Shown: positions 45,193-54,862 of the stretch, in pieces
Layout: each line of letters starts with the position of its first letter
Numbering within the stretch: position 1 is the stretch's first letter
Assembly (NCBI GenBank): GCA_002352225.1
Contig: DEIA01000042.1
Span: 32,149 to 96,148 of the forward strand
Direction of reading: 5' to 3'
DNA length: 64,000 nt
DNA from: Flammeovirgaceae bacterium UBA2786
GTDB taxonomy: Bacteria; Bacteroidota; Bacteroidia; Cytophagales; Cyclobacteriaceae
Made by a program: the position numbers and the translations under genes
The notes under the pieces: model-generated
The model's database searches: none
Told to the model about the DNA's origin: nothing
Seen by the model: the letters and a program-made list of their open reading frames with translations, nothing else

Positions 45193-45600
45193 TTAATACC
45201 ATACTGTAGCCCTGCAATAATCCGGACTTGACGCTGTGTACGTATCGCGCACCCGGTAGGTAAACGAAATCTCGTTCCGGTAAACAGTAGCCGCCCCTTC
45301 AATTTCATACCCGTTTACATATTGTAATGGAATGGTGATGTTATTTCCATTTACACGGCCTACCACATCTATTCCGGCATTATAAAAATTATCAATCACT
45401 ACTTCATTGGAACTATAACCGCCAATCTTGCGGATGTAGACTTTAAAATTTGAATTCATGTGGTACGACTGGCTGTATTCTTCCAACCAGTGAGAACCCA
45501 CCAGGTTATCGCGATTATCGTAGCGAGGCTCAACTATCGTAATCTCGCAAGAGGTGAACACAAGGGCCAGTGCAACGAACATTAAAGCTGTGGTTTTCAT
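45193..45600 (-). CDS. Small lipoprotein of unknown function
   Basis: The product has a lipoprotein signal (MKTTALMFVALALVFTSC) and a 117-residue beta-rich mature part, including LVGSHWLEEYSQSYHMNSNFKVYIRKI and VRDTYTASSPDYC. No family recognised. Single gene, with the MITE ending 8 bp from its stop codon. Confidence 0.65.
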   Translation of the reverse strand: MKTTALMFVALALVFTSCEITIVEPRYDNRDNLVGSHWLEEYSQSYHMNSNFKVYIRKIGGYSSNEVVIDNFYNAGIDVVGRVNGNNITIPLQYVNGYEIEGAATVYRNEISFTYRVRDTYTASSPDYCRATVWY

Positions 45601-46037
45601 AGTTGATAACAGTTTAATTAGCTCATTGCAAGCCCCGCGCCAAACCTGTTATCCTCATTTTGGTAGTTATGCCAATCCCCTTGTAAACTCAAGGTTTATC
45701 AAAATCAGAAAACAGATTTTCAATGAGTTACAAATGAAAATCCCCCCGACAAGTCGGGGGGATTTTGAGTTTAAAAAATGGGTTAAACTCAGTTTAAAAA
45801 ATAAGGCACTCCGGCACCGGCAAAAAATATTTACCACCAACAACCACTACGAATGGAGTAAAAACCAGTCGTGCCGGATATGCCATGACCGCACCCCTGG
45901 TCTCTCTTTGGAAGAGAGAGGAACAGGAGCTAATTCTTATTATATCCAAAACGAAACGAGGCACCTTAAAAAAAATTCATTATCAAGTAAACTCACACCA
46001 CTCCTTCTCCCTTAGGGAGAGGAGCTGGGGGTAAGGG
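45601..46037. other. Intergenic region downstream of ftsZ with several repeats
   Basis: A 437-bp gap with no credible gene. It holds a 20-bp match to the core of the 139-bp repeats (45637-45656, aacctgttatcc), a strong GC hairpin at 45737-45766, and two purine/pyrimidine hairpins: ctctctttggaagagagag (about 45902-45920) and ctcctt-ctcccttagggag-aggag (about 45999-46022). The last type is a common dispersed sequence in Bacteroidota. The whole looks like a landing zone for small repeats. Confidence 0.55.
45737..45766 (-). terminator. Strong hairpin, possible ftsZ-side terminator
   Basis: Arms aaaatccccccgac and gtcggggggatttt pair perfectly (14 bp) around a 2-base loop, with a short tttt on either strand. 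It lies 270 bp after the ftsZ stop and upstream of the lipoprotein gene start. It could end long dcw transcripts, but the distance and short T run leave doubt. Confidence 0.5.
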
Positions 46038-47633
46038 TTAATCAACATTGTCGTGTAAAAACTTATTATTGCCTAACAAGTTGTTATCATCATTCAGATT
46101 ATAACGGGAGATAAACGACTCAGACGAGTGTGGCACATTATCCATCTTCACCCCTCTGCGCAAGTAAGCCGGCAGCGACCATTTTTCATTAAAGTCTTCT
46201 TTAGTCATCTCCTGTTTCTTGCTCTTTAATTTTTCTCTGCGCTCCTTGGCTTGTTGTTCCAATCGTGCTTTTGTTTTGCGCACCTCCATCAGGCCGTCAT
46301 CATTAATTACCTGGTCGGCCGAAATTTCCTTGCCTACTTCAAATTCGTCTTCTTCAGCAAACAAGCTGGCTTCACCTTCTTCATTTTCATCTATCGGCTG
46401 CTCCTCCTTGCGAAAAAGTTCGAACGTGTACGATTTCTCTTCCAGATTCTCTTTTGGCATCTCCGGAAGTTTCTTTTCTGATTTTATCTCTTCCTTCAGT
46501 GTATCGTCTTTCAGAATGGGTCTGTCTCCATCTGTTTTAAGCTTAAGCTGAAGCTCAGCATTTTGTTGATTTACAGAGTTATCTACCGTTCCAAACAGCG
46601 AGGTTTGCGATTTATCCAGCTCGCGTACTTTCTTATCTTCTTTCTTCAACTTACCCTCTGTAATAAAACCGGTGGCAATTACCGTTACGCGAATGCGATC
46701 GCCTAATGCGCTATCAACACCATGACCAAAAATTACTTCAGCCTCATCGCCTGCCTGCCCCTGAATGTACTCGGTAATAGTGGTTAGCTCATCCATCTGC
46801 AATTCTGCTTCTTCGCCAGAAATAATAGAGAGCAGAATTTTCTTGGCGCCCATAATATCTTTGTTATCCAACAAAGGAGACGCAAGCGCTTGCTGAGCAG
46901 CTTTGAGTGAACGGTTATCGCCACGGGTTTCGGCCGAACCCATTACGGCTGCACCGGCATTCCACATTACAGTGCGCACATCCTGAAAATCAACGTTTAC
47001 ATAACCAGCCAGCGTAATAATTTCGGCAATCCCCTTTGCGGCCGTGGTTAACACAGTATCCGCTTCGGCAAACGCCTGACCAATAGAGAGGTTTCCATAA
47101 ATCTCGCGCAGTTTATCATTGAGTATAACCAGCACTGTATCGCAGCTTGAACGAAATGCTTCAATACCCAAATCTGCCTGGTTCATTTTCTTTTTACCCT
47201 CAAAAGAAAAAGGTGCGGTTACAATCCCTACGGTAAGGATGTCCATGTCTTTCGCAATCTTAGCGATTACGGGGGCTGCCCCAGTACCCGTTCCTCCTCC
47301 CATACCTGCTGTAACAAATACCATTTTAGTACCGGCCAGCATTTCGCGAATCTGCTCTTTACTTTCAATAGCAGCTGCACGACCTACCTCGGGGTTGGCT
47401 CCACACCCTAAACCCTCGGTAAGATTAATTCCGAGTTGAAGTTTATGTGGCACCGGGCTGCTGTTAAGCGCCTGCAGGTCGGTATTGGCTACCACAAACT
47501 CGACATCTTTGATGCCTTGCCGATACATGTGGTTAACCGCATTGCTACCTCCGCCACCTACACCGATTACTTTAATAATCGACTTATGATGTTTAGGGAG
47601 GTCAAACTTGTATCCTGTAATTGGTTCAAACAT
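46038..47633 (-). CDS. ftsZ: Cell division protein FtsZ
   Basis: Tubulin-like GTPase that forms the Z ring. The tubulin signature GGGTGTG is at residues 112-118; the T7 loop and core end near 320. A long acidic/basic linker of ~150 residues follows, then the FtsA-binding peptide LPAYLRRGVKM and a 35-residue tail (ending NKFLHDNVD). Total length is 531 residues; such long linkers and tails are usual in Bacteroidota. It is last of the dcw cluster, 29 bp behind ftsA. Confidence 0.98.
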   Translation of the reverse strand: MFEPITGYKFDLPKHHKSIIKVIGVGGGGSNAVNHMYRQGIKDVEFVVANTDLQALNSSPVPHKLQLGINLTEGLGCGANPEVGRAAAIESKEQIREMLAGTKMVFVTAGMGGGTGTGAAPVIAKIAKDMDILTVGIVTAPFSFEGKKKMNQADLGIEAFRSSCDTVLVILNDKLREIYGNLSIGQAFAEADTVLTTAAKGIAEIITLAGYVNVDFQDVRTVMWNAGAAVMGSAETRGDNRSLKAAQQALASPLLDNKDIMGAKKILLSIISGEEAELQMDELTTITEYIQGQAGDEAEVIFGHGVDSALGDRIRVTVIATGFITEGKLKKEDKKVRELDKSQTSLFGTVDNSVNQQNAELQLKLKTDGDRPILKDDTLKEEIKSEKKLPEMPKENLEEKSYTFELFRKEEQPIDENEEGEASLFAEEDEFEVGKEISADQVINDDGLMEVRKTKARLEQQAKERREKLKSKKQEMTKEDFNEKWSLPAYLRRGVKMDNVPHSSESFISRYNLNDDNNLLGNNKFLHDNVD

Positions 47634-47662
47634 GACTATTGTGATTTAGTGATTGGTCATTT

Positions 47663-48967
47663 TTAGTATTCATTCTTTCCATCGAGGTCATCGATTAAAA
47701 GGCCTTTTGTCTTACTTAAGATGCTGGAAAAGAAATCAGAAGCTGTTTTATCCTTCTTTACTCTTACTGGTTGCTTCTGATTTGATTTGTCTTTATACCT
47801 TTCTTCGCGCTCGTCAAGCGAACGGAAACCAGAAAGTACCAGGCCCACTGCGGTTGCATACATCGGACTCTTTACAGCCTCGAGTTTACTTTTACCCAGA
47901 TGTTCGTTCGGGTAGCCAATGCGTGTATCCATACCGGTCATATACTCCACTAATTGTTTCAGGCAACTGAGCTGCGAACCTCCACCGGTTATTACAATAC
48001 CACCCGCTAACCGGTTTTCATATCCCGAATTGATAATCTCAGTATGTGCCATTTCAATAATCTCTTCCATGCGAGCCTGAATAATGCTGGAAAGATTTTT
48101 TACTGAAATTTCTTTTGCTGTTCTGTTACGAATACCCGGAATAGAAACAATTTCGTTAGGGCTTGCTTCTTCTGCTATAGCTTTGCCGAAACGGGTTTTT
48201 AATTGTTCAGCCTGTCTGGCCATCACCATCAGGCCATGTTGAATATCGGTAGTTAAAATATTACCTCCGAAAGGGATAACAGCCGTGTGGCGAATAATGT
48301 TATCATAGAACACAGCTATATCTGTTGTGCCTCCGCCAATATCAATCAAACACACACCGGCTTCTTTTTCCTCTTCGCTTAGTACAGCCAGGCTTGATGC
48401 CAATGGCTCTAATATCAGATCATCAATGTCAAGCCCACCCCTGCGCACACACTTGTTAATATTATGGATGGCGCTGGTTTGTGCAGTGATTATGTGGAAA
48501 TCGGCCTCCAGTTTAACACCACTCATTCCCACCGGGTCTTTAATTCCTTCTTCATAGTCCACTATGTAATCCTGAGGCATTACATGAATGATCTCGCTGC
48601 CCGGAGGTATAACAATCCGGTACATATCTTCTGTAAGCCGGTTAACATCCTCGATACTAACCTCGTCTTCTTTAGATGTACGGGTTATGCTTCCATGATG
48701 AATAGAACTTCGAATGTGTTGACCGGCAATACCCACGTTTACTACACCAACATTAATGCCCGACATATCGCTGGCTTCCCGAATAGCCTTTTCAATGGCA
48801 AACACTGTTTTATCAATGTTGGTAACTATTCCTTTTATTACGCCTTCCGATTCGGCTTTACCCAAACCTAATACTTCAAGTTTTCCGAATTCGTTTTTGC
48901 GGCCTACTATGGCGCAGATCTTGGTTGTTCCGATATCCAGACCTACTACTATTTTTTCGTTTTCCAT
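47663..48967 (-). CDS. ftsA: Cell division protein FtsA
   Basis: Actin-like ATPase that tethers FtsZ to the membrane. Nucleotide-binding motifs: VVGLDIGTTKICAIVG near the start, CLIDIGGGTTDIAVF near residue 207, and GGIVITGGGSQL near 337. The 1C insertion domain is present (VNVGIAGQHIRSS). The C-terminus is Lys-rich with TSDFF-like and LIDDL pieces in place of a clear amphipathic helix. Length is 434 residues. It precedes ftsZ and follows ftsQ by 55 bp. Confidence 0.97.
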   Translation of the reverse strand: MENEKIVVGLDIGTTKICAIVGRKNEFGKLEVLGLGKAESEGVIKGIVTNIDKTVFAIEKAIREASDMSGINVGVVNVGIAGQHIRSSIHHGSITRTSKEDEVSIEDVNRLTEDMYRIVIPPGSEIIHVMPQDYIVDYEEGIKDPVGMSGVKLEADFHIITAQTSAIHNINKCVRRGGLDIDDLILEPLASSLAVLSEEEKEAGVCLIDIGGGTTDIAVFYDNIIRHTAVIPFGGNILTTDIQHGLMVMARQAEQLKTRFGKAIAEEASPNEIVSIPGIRNRTAKEISVKNLSSIIQARMEEIIEMAHTEIINSGYENRLAGGIVITGGGSQLSCLKQLVEYMTGMDTRIGYPNEHLGKSKLEAVKSPMYATAVGLVLSGFRSLDEREERYKDKSNQKQPVRVKKDKTASDFFSSILSKTKGLLIDDLDGKNEY

Positions 48968-49022
48968 GACTATACTCTTTATTAGTGGTTGTTAGATGTT
49001 GGTGTTATATAGATTAAAAAAA

Positions 49023-49787
49023 TTATTCTGCTATTATTTGTCCTTCGTATTCCAGACTTACCCGCTCATACCGTGTCCATCCGCGTGTAGGTAAAATCTC
49101 TTTATAAAAAATCATCAACTTGCGAAATTTATTCTCTATATCTTCTGCCTTTCCAAATTCAACCCGCTGACCGGTTACTTGTGGAAAAATTGTTATTCTT
49201 CCCTGACTGTTGATGTCGAGTTGTGCTACCTGTGCTTTCCAGAATTTATCATCATTTACAAATTCAATCATGCTCAGCAACTTTACTCCTTCTTCTTTCT
49301 TGTTCAGATCGCCTAATTCTATTATCTGTTTTGCATATGCTCCGCTAATCAGCACAACACGCGAAGTATATTTATCTGATACTGACATAACCACACCATC
49401 TTCAGCGATATACGCATCAGGGGCATCAGCTTGTACAATACGCGCGATGGGTCTTCGTAACGCTACCTTCACCACCAGGTTTCCTTTAAGATCGCCATAC
49501 AAGTCAGCATCCAGAATGTGTTTATCCTGCATTAGCTTTCTTTCAATGGCTCGCAGATCAATTTGATCCAGGCTGGTACCTTTAATAGATTGACCGCTAT
49601 TCTCTACTAGTCTCAATACATCAGCTTCGTCCATAAAATGATTTTCGCGCGAGTTATCCAGTTCAATCACGATATCTTTACAAACAAGACCATCTATTTT
49701 GCGTTCGCTGAAAGCAATCAGGAATGAAAGCGCTAACAGAATTACTGCCACCTTTACTTCTTTCCGTATGTTCACCTTCCACTTCAT
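49023..49787 (-). CDS. ftsQ: Cell division protein FtsQ/DivIB
   Basis: Bitopic divisome protein of 254 residues. It has a short cytoplasmic tail, one membrane helix (VAVILLALSFLIAF), and a POTRA-like domain (DIVIELDNSRENHFMDEADVLRLVENSG). A beta domain follows (ARIVQADAPDAYIAEDGVVM). The match is by topology, the POTRA pattern and position between murC and ftsA. It starts 1 bp after the murC stop. Confidence 0.9.
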   Translation of the reverse strand: MKWKVNIRKEVKVAVILLALSFLIAFSERKIDGLVCKDIVIELDNSRENHFMDEADVLRLVENSGQSIKGTSLDQIDLRAIERKLMQDKHILDADLYGDLKGNLVVKVALRRPIARIVQADAPDAYIAEDGVVMSVSDKYTSRVVLISGAYAKQIIELGDLNKKEEGVKLLSMIEFVNDDKFWKAQVAQLDINSQGRITIFPQVTGQRVEFGKAEDIENKFRKLMIFYKEILPTRGWTRYERVSLEYEGQIIAE

Positions 49788-49788
49788 T

Positions 49789-51174
49789 TTATTTCTTACT
49801 TAACAACTCTTTAATTGGTTTAACAAATGTGTCTATATCACCAGCTCCTATTGTAGCTAATACCTCCACATTCAAATCCTCCAGCTTCTGCAAAACATCA
49901 TTTTTTGAACACCGTATCTTTACCGGGCTGGTAATGTCATTAAATAGCATATCTGATGTAACGCCTGCAATGGGTTCTTCGCGGGCCGGGTAAATGTCCA
50001 TCAACAATACTTCATCGGCCAAACTCAGGCTTTTTGAAAATCCTTCTGCGAAATCACGTGTGCGGGTAAACAAGTGTGGTTGAAAGATTACCGTTATTTT
50101 TTTACCCTTATACATTTCTTTCAGTGATTTTAGAAAAGCTTCTATCTCAGTCGGGTGGTGAGCATAGTCATCGATATAAACCAGATCGTTCTTCCGAATC
50201 ACAAATTCAAACCTGCGCTTTACACCGCGAAATGAAAGCAATGCTTCACGAATTGTTTTATCATCAACCGCGAATTTCTGTGCCACTAAAATTGCAGCTA
50301 TTGCGTTTTCCATGTTATGAAAACCGGGGACACCGAGCTTTATCTTGTCGAACTTCCTGTCCAATCCCAGGAGGTCGAACTCAAAAAATCCATCCCGACT
50401 TATCGGAACAATGTTGCCGGCAAAAAACTGTCCCCGGCTCATACCATAGGTTTCTTTTTTTACATGCTGAATCTCATTGGCCAACAAAGCGATAGACTCA
50501 TGAAGAATCAGATTTCCTTTGCGCACAATCTGGCTCATAAATTCTTTGTATGAGCTCAGCATCTGTAAGTGGTCTCCATAAATATCCAGATGATCTGCAT
50601 CGGCAGAAGTAACTACCGCTGTGTGTGGAAATAAGCGAAGAAAGGAACGATCGAACTCATCGGCCTCAGCTACTACAATTGTATTGGCATTTACCTCGCC
50701 ATGCATTACCAGGTTCGATTCATAATTGGCGGTAATGCCGCCCAGAAACGCAACCATATCTTTGCCAGCCGATTTAAGTATGTGTGCAATAAGCGATGAG
50801 GTTGTGGTTTTACCATGTGTGCCTGCTACAGCTATGGTTTTGTAATTTTTAGTAAGTAACCCTAAAACCTCAGAACGTTTAAGAATGGTGTATCCTTGTG
50901 TTTTTAGATAGTTATGCTCAACATGATTTTTAGGAATAGCCGGAGTAAACACCACTAACGTTTTCTCTTTGTTTATATACCCCGGAATAAACTCCACTTT
51001 ATCATCAAAGTGAATTTCAATTCCTTCTTCAATCAGCTCATGCGTAAGTGGAGTTGGCGTACGATCATATCCTGCTACCCGCATACCTTTATGCTTGAAC
51101 CAGCGGGCCAGTGCACTCATGCCAATACCGCCAATGCCTAAGAAATAGATACTATCGTATTGCTCGAGTTTCAC
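49789..51174 (-). CDS. murC: UDP-N-acetylmuramate--L-alanine ligase
   Basis: Adds the first amino acid to UDP-MurNAc. The N-terminal Rossmann loop is FLGIGGIGMSALARWFKHKG, and the ATP loop VAGTHGKTTTSSL is near residue 117. DYAHHPTEIEAFL near residue 325 is the Mur C-terminal motif. Length is 461 residues. It overlaps the murG stop region by 4 bp and belongs to the dcw operon. Confidence 0.97.
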   Translation of the reverse strand: MKLEQYDSIYFLGIGGIGMSALARWFKHKGMRVAGYDRTPTPLTHELIEEGIEIHFDDKVEFIPGYINKEKTLVVFTPAIPKNHVEHNYLKTQGYTILKRSEVLGLLTKNYKTIAVAGTHGKTTTSSLIAHILKSAGKDMVAFLGGITANYESNLVMHGEVNANTIVVAEADEFDRSFLRLFPHTAVVTSADADHLDIYGDHLQMLSSYKEFMSQIVRKGNLILHESIALLANEIQHVKKETYGMSRGQFFAGNIVPISRDGFFEFDLLGLDRKFDKIKLGVPGFHNMENAIAAILVAQKFAVDDKTIREALLSFRGVKRRFEFVIRKNDLVYIDDYAHHPTEIEAFLKSLKEMYKGKKITVIFQPHLFTRTRDFAEGFSKSLSLADEVLLMDIYPAREEPIAGVTSDMLFNDITSPVKIRCSKNDVLQKLEDLNVEVLATIGAGDIDTFVKPIKELLSKK

Positions 51175-52289
51175 AATTCCTGTTTAATCAATTTTTCAAT
51201 TTCGTTTACAATCTCCTCAGTCGCTTTAGGCTTACCGAGTTTGGCTATATTTTGACGTAGCGCCTCACATTGTTGCTCATCATAAATCAATTTGAGTGAT
51301 TCATCAATCAACTTTGTCTTAGCCTCAGCATCTTTTATCATTCTGGCCGCTTCTGCCTGCACCAGTGTAAGTGCATTCTTAGTCTGATGATCCTCTGCTA
51401 CATTGGGCGAGGGCACCAGTATGCAAGGGCGCTTTGTAAGGCATAACTCAGAAATGGCCAGAGCTCCTGCGCGTGAGATTACCACATCAGAAACCGCATA
51501 GGCCATATCCATTTGCCTGAGAAAATCATAAATACGAATTCTGCGTAAGTCTTTATCCTGAACTTGTGCTTTCACACTTTCAAAATACGCTTTACCGGTT
51601 TGCCAGATTACCTGTACCTGCGCGTCTATTAATTTATCAATACCCTCCAGCACACTTTCATTTATGGTACGGGCACCCAGGCTTCCCCCCAGAATTAAAA
51701 GCGTCTTTTCTTTATCAGTAAAACCAAAATGATTGATTGCGCTCTCTTTCTTACTTTCTAAATCAAGAATATCTTTTCGTACAGGGTTACCGGTAAGTAT
51801 TATTTTATCTTTTGGAAAATATTTTTCCATACCGGCATACGCCACACATACCCGTTGTACTCTATTACCTACTTGTTTATTGGTAAGGCCTGCATAGGAG
51901 TTTTGCTCTTGAATTAATGATGGTATGTTATTTCTGGTTGATGCTAATAAGATAGGCCCGCTTGCATAACCACCTGTACCAATAACCATATGGGGTTTAA
52001 AGCGGTTTATAATTTTCCGTGCTTTGAAGTAGCTCGAAATAAGTTTAAACGGAAACATCAGGTTTGAGAATGTTATTTTGCGCTGCAACCCACTTATCCA
52101 CAAACCCACAATTTTATACCCAGCCTCGGGCACCCGCGTCATTTCCATTCTACCTTCTGCACCAACAAATAAAATATCTGCATTGGCGTGTCGACTCTTA
52201 AACTCATTGGCAATGGCCAATGCAGGGAAAATGTGACCACCGGTACCACCACCTGTAATAATTAATCGATATGGTTGCTTCGTGCTCAA
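51171..52289 (-). CDS. murG: UDP-N-acetylglucosamine--lipid I GlcNAc transferase
   Basis: Makes lipid II at the inner face of the membrane. GT-B fold: N-terminal GGGTGGHIFPALAIANE, membrane-binding hydrophobic patch, and in the C-terminal half LLILGGSLGARTIN, VVISRAGALAISEL and the UDP-binding PNVAEDHQTKNA. Length is 372 residues. It is 3 bp after ftsW and overlaps murC. Confidence 0.97.
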   Translation of the reverse strand: MSTKQPYRLIITGGGTGGHIFPALAIANEFKSRHANADILFVGAEGRMEMTRVPEAGYKIVGLWISGLQRKITFSNLMFPFKLISSYFKARKIINRFKPHMVIGTGGYASGPILLASTRNNIPSLIQEQNSYAGLTNKQVGNRVQRVCVAYAGMEKYFPKDKIILTGNPVRKDILDLESKKESAINHFGFTDKEKTLLILGGSLGARTINESVLEGIDKLIDAQVQVIWQTGKAYFESVKAQVQDKDLRRIRIYDFLRQMDMAYAVSDVVISRAGALAISELCLTKRPCILVPSPNVAEDHQTKNALTLVQAEAARMIKDAEAKTKLIDESLKLIYDEQQCEALRQNIAKLGKPKATEEIVNEIEKLIKQEL

Positions 52290-52292
52290 GTG

Positions 52293-53489
52293 TTATGCTG
52301 CTTTTGCATCTATATTTTTTTCTTTCATCCGTTCTTCACTTCCTGCTTTTTGTTGTCCCCAATTCTCTTCCTGTTCACCGCGGCTCACGCTTAATATTAT
52401 TCCTACCGATAAACCTGTAAATACCATAGCGGTACCACCCATACTAATAAGCGGAAGAGGCTGCCCGGTAATTGGTCCCAGCCCAACTACAACACCCATG
52501 TTAACCATAGCCTGACAGACGAGATCGAACGCGAGCCCTGCGGAGAGCAATCCTCCAAATGCCCGCTCGCTATTATATGCTGCTTTCATGCCGCGATGCA
52601 GCAATACCAGGTAAAGGATCAATACAACCATACCACCAATTAATCCATACTCTTCAATTACAATGGCATATACAAAATCAGAGTAAGGGTGTGGTAAAAT
52701 ATTTCTTTGTTCACTATTGCCTGGTCCTTTTCCAAAAACACCACCCGTTGCCACCGCAATCATTCCATGTTTTGCCTGAAAAGGAAGATCCTTTCCTTCT
52801 ACTACATAAGAATAAAAATCTTTTACCCGACTAACAGCTGTTTCCAAACGCTGGCCAAAGTAAAGGCCAGCCGAACCAGATAACAATCCAACCAATACCA
52901 GCATGGCAAGATACCGAACCGGTACCCGCCCTATAAACATGATCAGCATACAGGTTGCAAATACCAATATGGCTGTTGATAAATTAGTTAATGCAATTAA
53001 TCCACAGATCACCCCGCACCAAATCAAAATAGGTATTACTGATTCTTTAAAGTCATTAATGTTTTGTTGCTTTTTGGAAAGCATACTGGCGAGATTAATA
53101 ATCAAAGCCAGACTGGCAAAATCTGAGGGCTGAAACGAACCAAACACAGGGATAGAAATCCACCTGTTGGCCCCGTTGATACTAACCCCGTTGGTAAATG
53201 TATAAATCAAGAGTGGTACACTAATCCATAGCGCTAAGCGCGAAAGCCTGGAGTAATACCGATAATCTATTTTATGGGCAAACCACATTGCTGCTAAACC
53301 CAAAAACACCATAAACGTATGCTTGATCAAAAAAACCTCCGGGCTGGTAGATCGTTTGTAAGCCAGTGTGCCTATTGAGCTATACACAACCAGAATGCTG
53401 ATGAGTGAAAGCGCAAACACAACAGCCCAGATTACCCGGTCGCCTTGCAAATTTTTGTCTGCCCACTCCTTAATTTTACTTAGTCTCAT
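52293..53489 (-). CDS. ftsW: Septal peptidoglycan glycosyltransferase FtsW
   Basis: SEDS-family polytopic protein (398 residues, ten helices) that polymerises lipid II with its partner FtsI. Visible SEDS motifs are GVSINGANRWISI, FQPSDFASLALI (the catalytic loop Asp region), GFGKGPGNSEQ-like VFGKGPGNSEQRNILPHPYSDFVYAIVIEE, and PLPLISMGGTAM near the end. It is in the normal dcw place between murD and murG. Confidence 0.96.
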   Translation of the reverse strand: MRLSKIKEWADKNLQGDRVIWAVVFALSLISILVVYSSIGTLAYKRSTSPEVFLIKHTFMVFLGLAAMWFAHKIDYRYYSRLSRLALWISVPLLIYTFTNGVSINGANRWISIPVFGSFQPSDFASLALIINLASMLSKKQQNINDFKESVIPILIWCGVICGLIALTNLSTAILVFATCMLIMFIGRVPVRYLAMLVLVGLLSGSAGLYFGQRLETAVSRVKDFYSYVVEGKDLPFQAKHGMIAVATGGVFGKGPGNSEQRNILPHPYSDFVYAIVIEEYGLIGGMVVLILYLVLLHRGMKAAYNSERAFGGLLSAGLAFDLVCQAMVNMGVVVGLGPITGQPLPLISMGGTAMVFTGLSVGIILSVSRGEQEENWGQQKAGSEERMKEKNIDAKAA

Positions 53490-53500
53490 ACTTTCAAATT

Positions 53501-54862
53501 CTAAGCATTAACTCCTTCAACTTCTTTTTTCAATTCTAATACTGCTTCTCTAAACTGATTACCCCGGTCTTCGTAGTTTTTAAATAAATCGAAACTGGCA
53601 CATGCGGGCGAAAGCAGAACCACATCACCTTGTTTAGCCGATTCTAATGACATCCGTACAAGTTCTTTAACTGTTTGAGTCTCTTTTATCTCTGCTACTA
53701 CATCACCAAAGAACTTTTTCAGCTTCTCATTATCCTTACCTAAACAAATCAATGTTTTTACTTTTTGTGCTACATCTGCTTTAATAATGTTGTAGTCGTT
53801 ACCCTTATCAATACCACCGGCAATCCAGATTAGGGGTTGCGTATAACTACCTAATGCATATACAACTGAGTCTATGTTGGTTGCTTTCGAGTCGTTTACA
53901 AACTCAACGCCCTTTATAATACCAACCGATTCTAACCGATGTGGCGCATTCACAAAAGTTTTTAAGCCTGCTTTAATGGATTCAACTTTTGCTCCGGCTT
54001 TATAGACAGCCGCTACAGCAGCCATGGTATTGATCAGGTTGTGGGGGCCTTTCAAAGTAGTTTCTGCTTGCGCAATCGAAAATGACTCAGCATCAAACTG
54101 AAAATTCATTCTTGTTCCATCAAAATGAATTTTGCAGAGTTTGTTCTTTAACGAAACCGGGATTTTTACAGGAGTAATAGATCGTTTATCAACTTCAAAT
54201 TTTATTACTGCGTCATCAGCGTAATAAATAAAGTACCCGCCTTGCGCCATACTGCGTACCAACTGAAACTTGGAGTTAATGTAGTTCTCCATCTTGTAAT
54301 CGTACCGGTCAAGATGGTCGGGCGTAATGTTGGTAAGTATGCCAATTTCTGGTTTGAATTCTTTTGTACCATCTAACTGAAAACTACTGATTTCAATTAC
54401 ATACCAATCATGTGGGCCAGTTGCAATTTTTCTTGCCAGGCTTTCGCCTACGTTGCCAGCCAATGCCACATTAAATCCTGCTGTTTGCATTAAATGGTAA
54501 GTAAGTAATGTGGTGGTCGTTTTTCCATTCGTTCCGGTTATTGCAATCACTTTACCGGTGAGGTGGCGAAATCCAAACTCTAACTCGTCAATGACTTCAA
54601 TAGATTTCGCTTTTGCATTTTTAATTATTTCGGTTTTATCGGGAATGCCCGGGCTTTTAATGATCAAATCAGCTGCTAAAATTTTTTCGAGCGAGTGCGT
54701 TCCTTCCTCAAAGGCAATGCCCTTTTCCTGAAGTTCGTCTTTGTATTTGTCTTTGATTGTACCTTGATCTGACACAAACACATCAAAGCCCTTCACCTTT
54801 GCGAGCAAGGCTGCCCCTGTTCCACTTTCGCCTGCACCTACTATGACAATCTTCTTGCTCAT
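53501..54862 (-). CDS. murD: UDP-N-acetylmuramoyl-L-alanine--D-glutamate ligase
   Basis: Adds D-Glu in muropeptide synthesis. It has the N-terminal VIVGAGESGTGAALLAKVKG, the ATP loop ITGTNGKTTTTLL near residue 110, ISSFQLDGTKEF, and the C-terminal VNDSKATNIDSV and SPACASFDLFKNYEDRG. The ATG at 54862 (MSKKIVIVGAGESG, 453 residues) is right for the family and overlaps the mraY stop by 4 bp. The earlier ATG at 54916 lies inside mraY. Confidence 0.96.
   Translation of the reverse strand: MSKKIVIVGAGESGTGAALLAKVKGFDVFVSDQGTIKDKYKDELQEKGIAFEEGTHSLEKILAADLIIKSPGIPDKTEIIKNAKAKSIEVIDELEFGFRHLTGKVIAITGTNGKTTTTLLTYHLMQTAGFNVALAGNVGESLARKIATGPHDWYVIEISSFQLDGTKEFKPEIGILTNITPDHLDRYDYKMENYINSKFQLVRSMAQGGYFIYYADDAVIKFEVDKRSITPVKIPVSLKNKLCKIHFDGTRMNFQFDAESFSIAQAETTLKGPHNLINTMAAVAAVYKAGAKVESIKAGLKTFVNAPHRLESVGIIKGVEFVNDSKATNIDSVVYALGSYTQPLIWIAGGIDKGNDYNIIKADVAQKVKTLICLGKDNEKLKKFFGDVVAEIKETQTVKELVRMSLESAKQGDVVLLSPACASFDLFKNYEDRGNQFREAVLELKKEVEGVNA

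Noticed and set aside
45554..46015. 153-codon plus-strand frame downstream of ftsZ
   Set aside because: It begins inside the antisense of the lipoprotein gene and runs through several hairpins and repeats; its composition does not look like protein.
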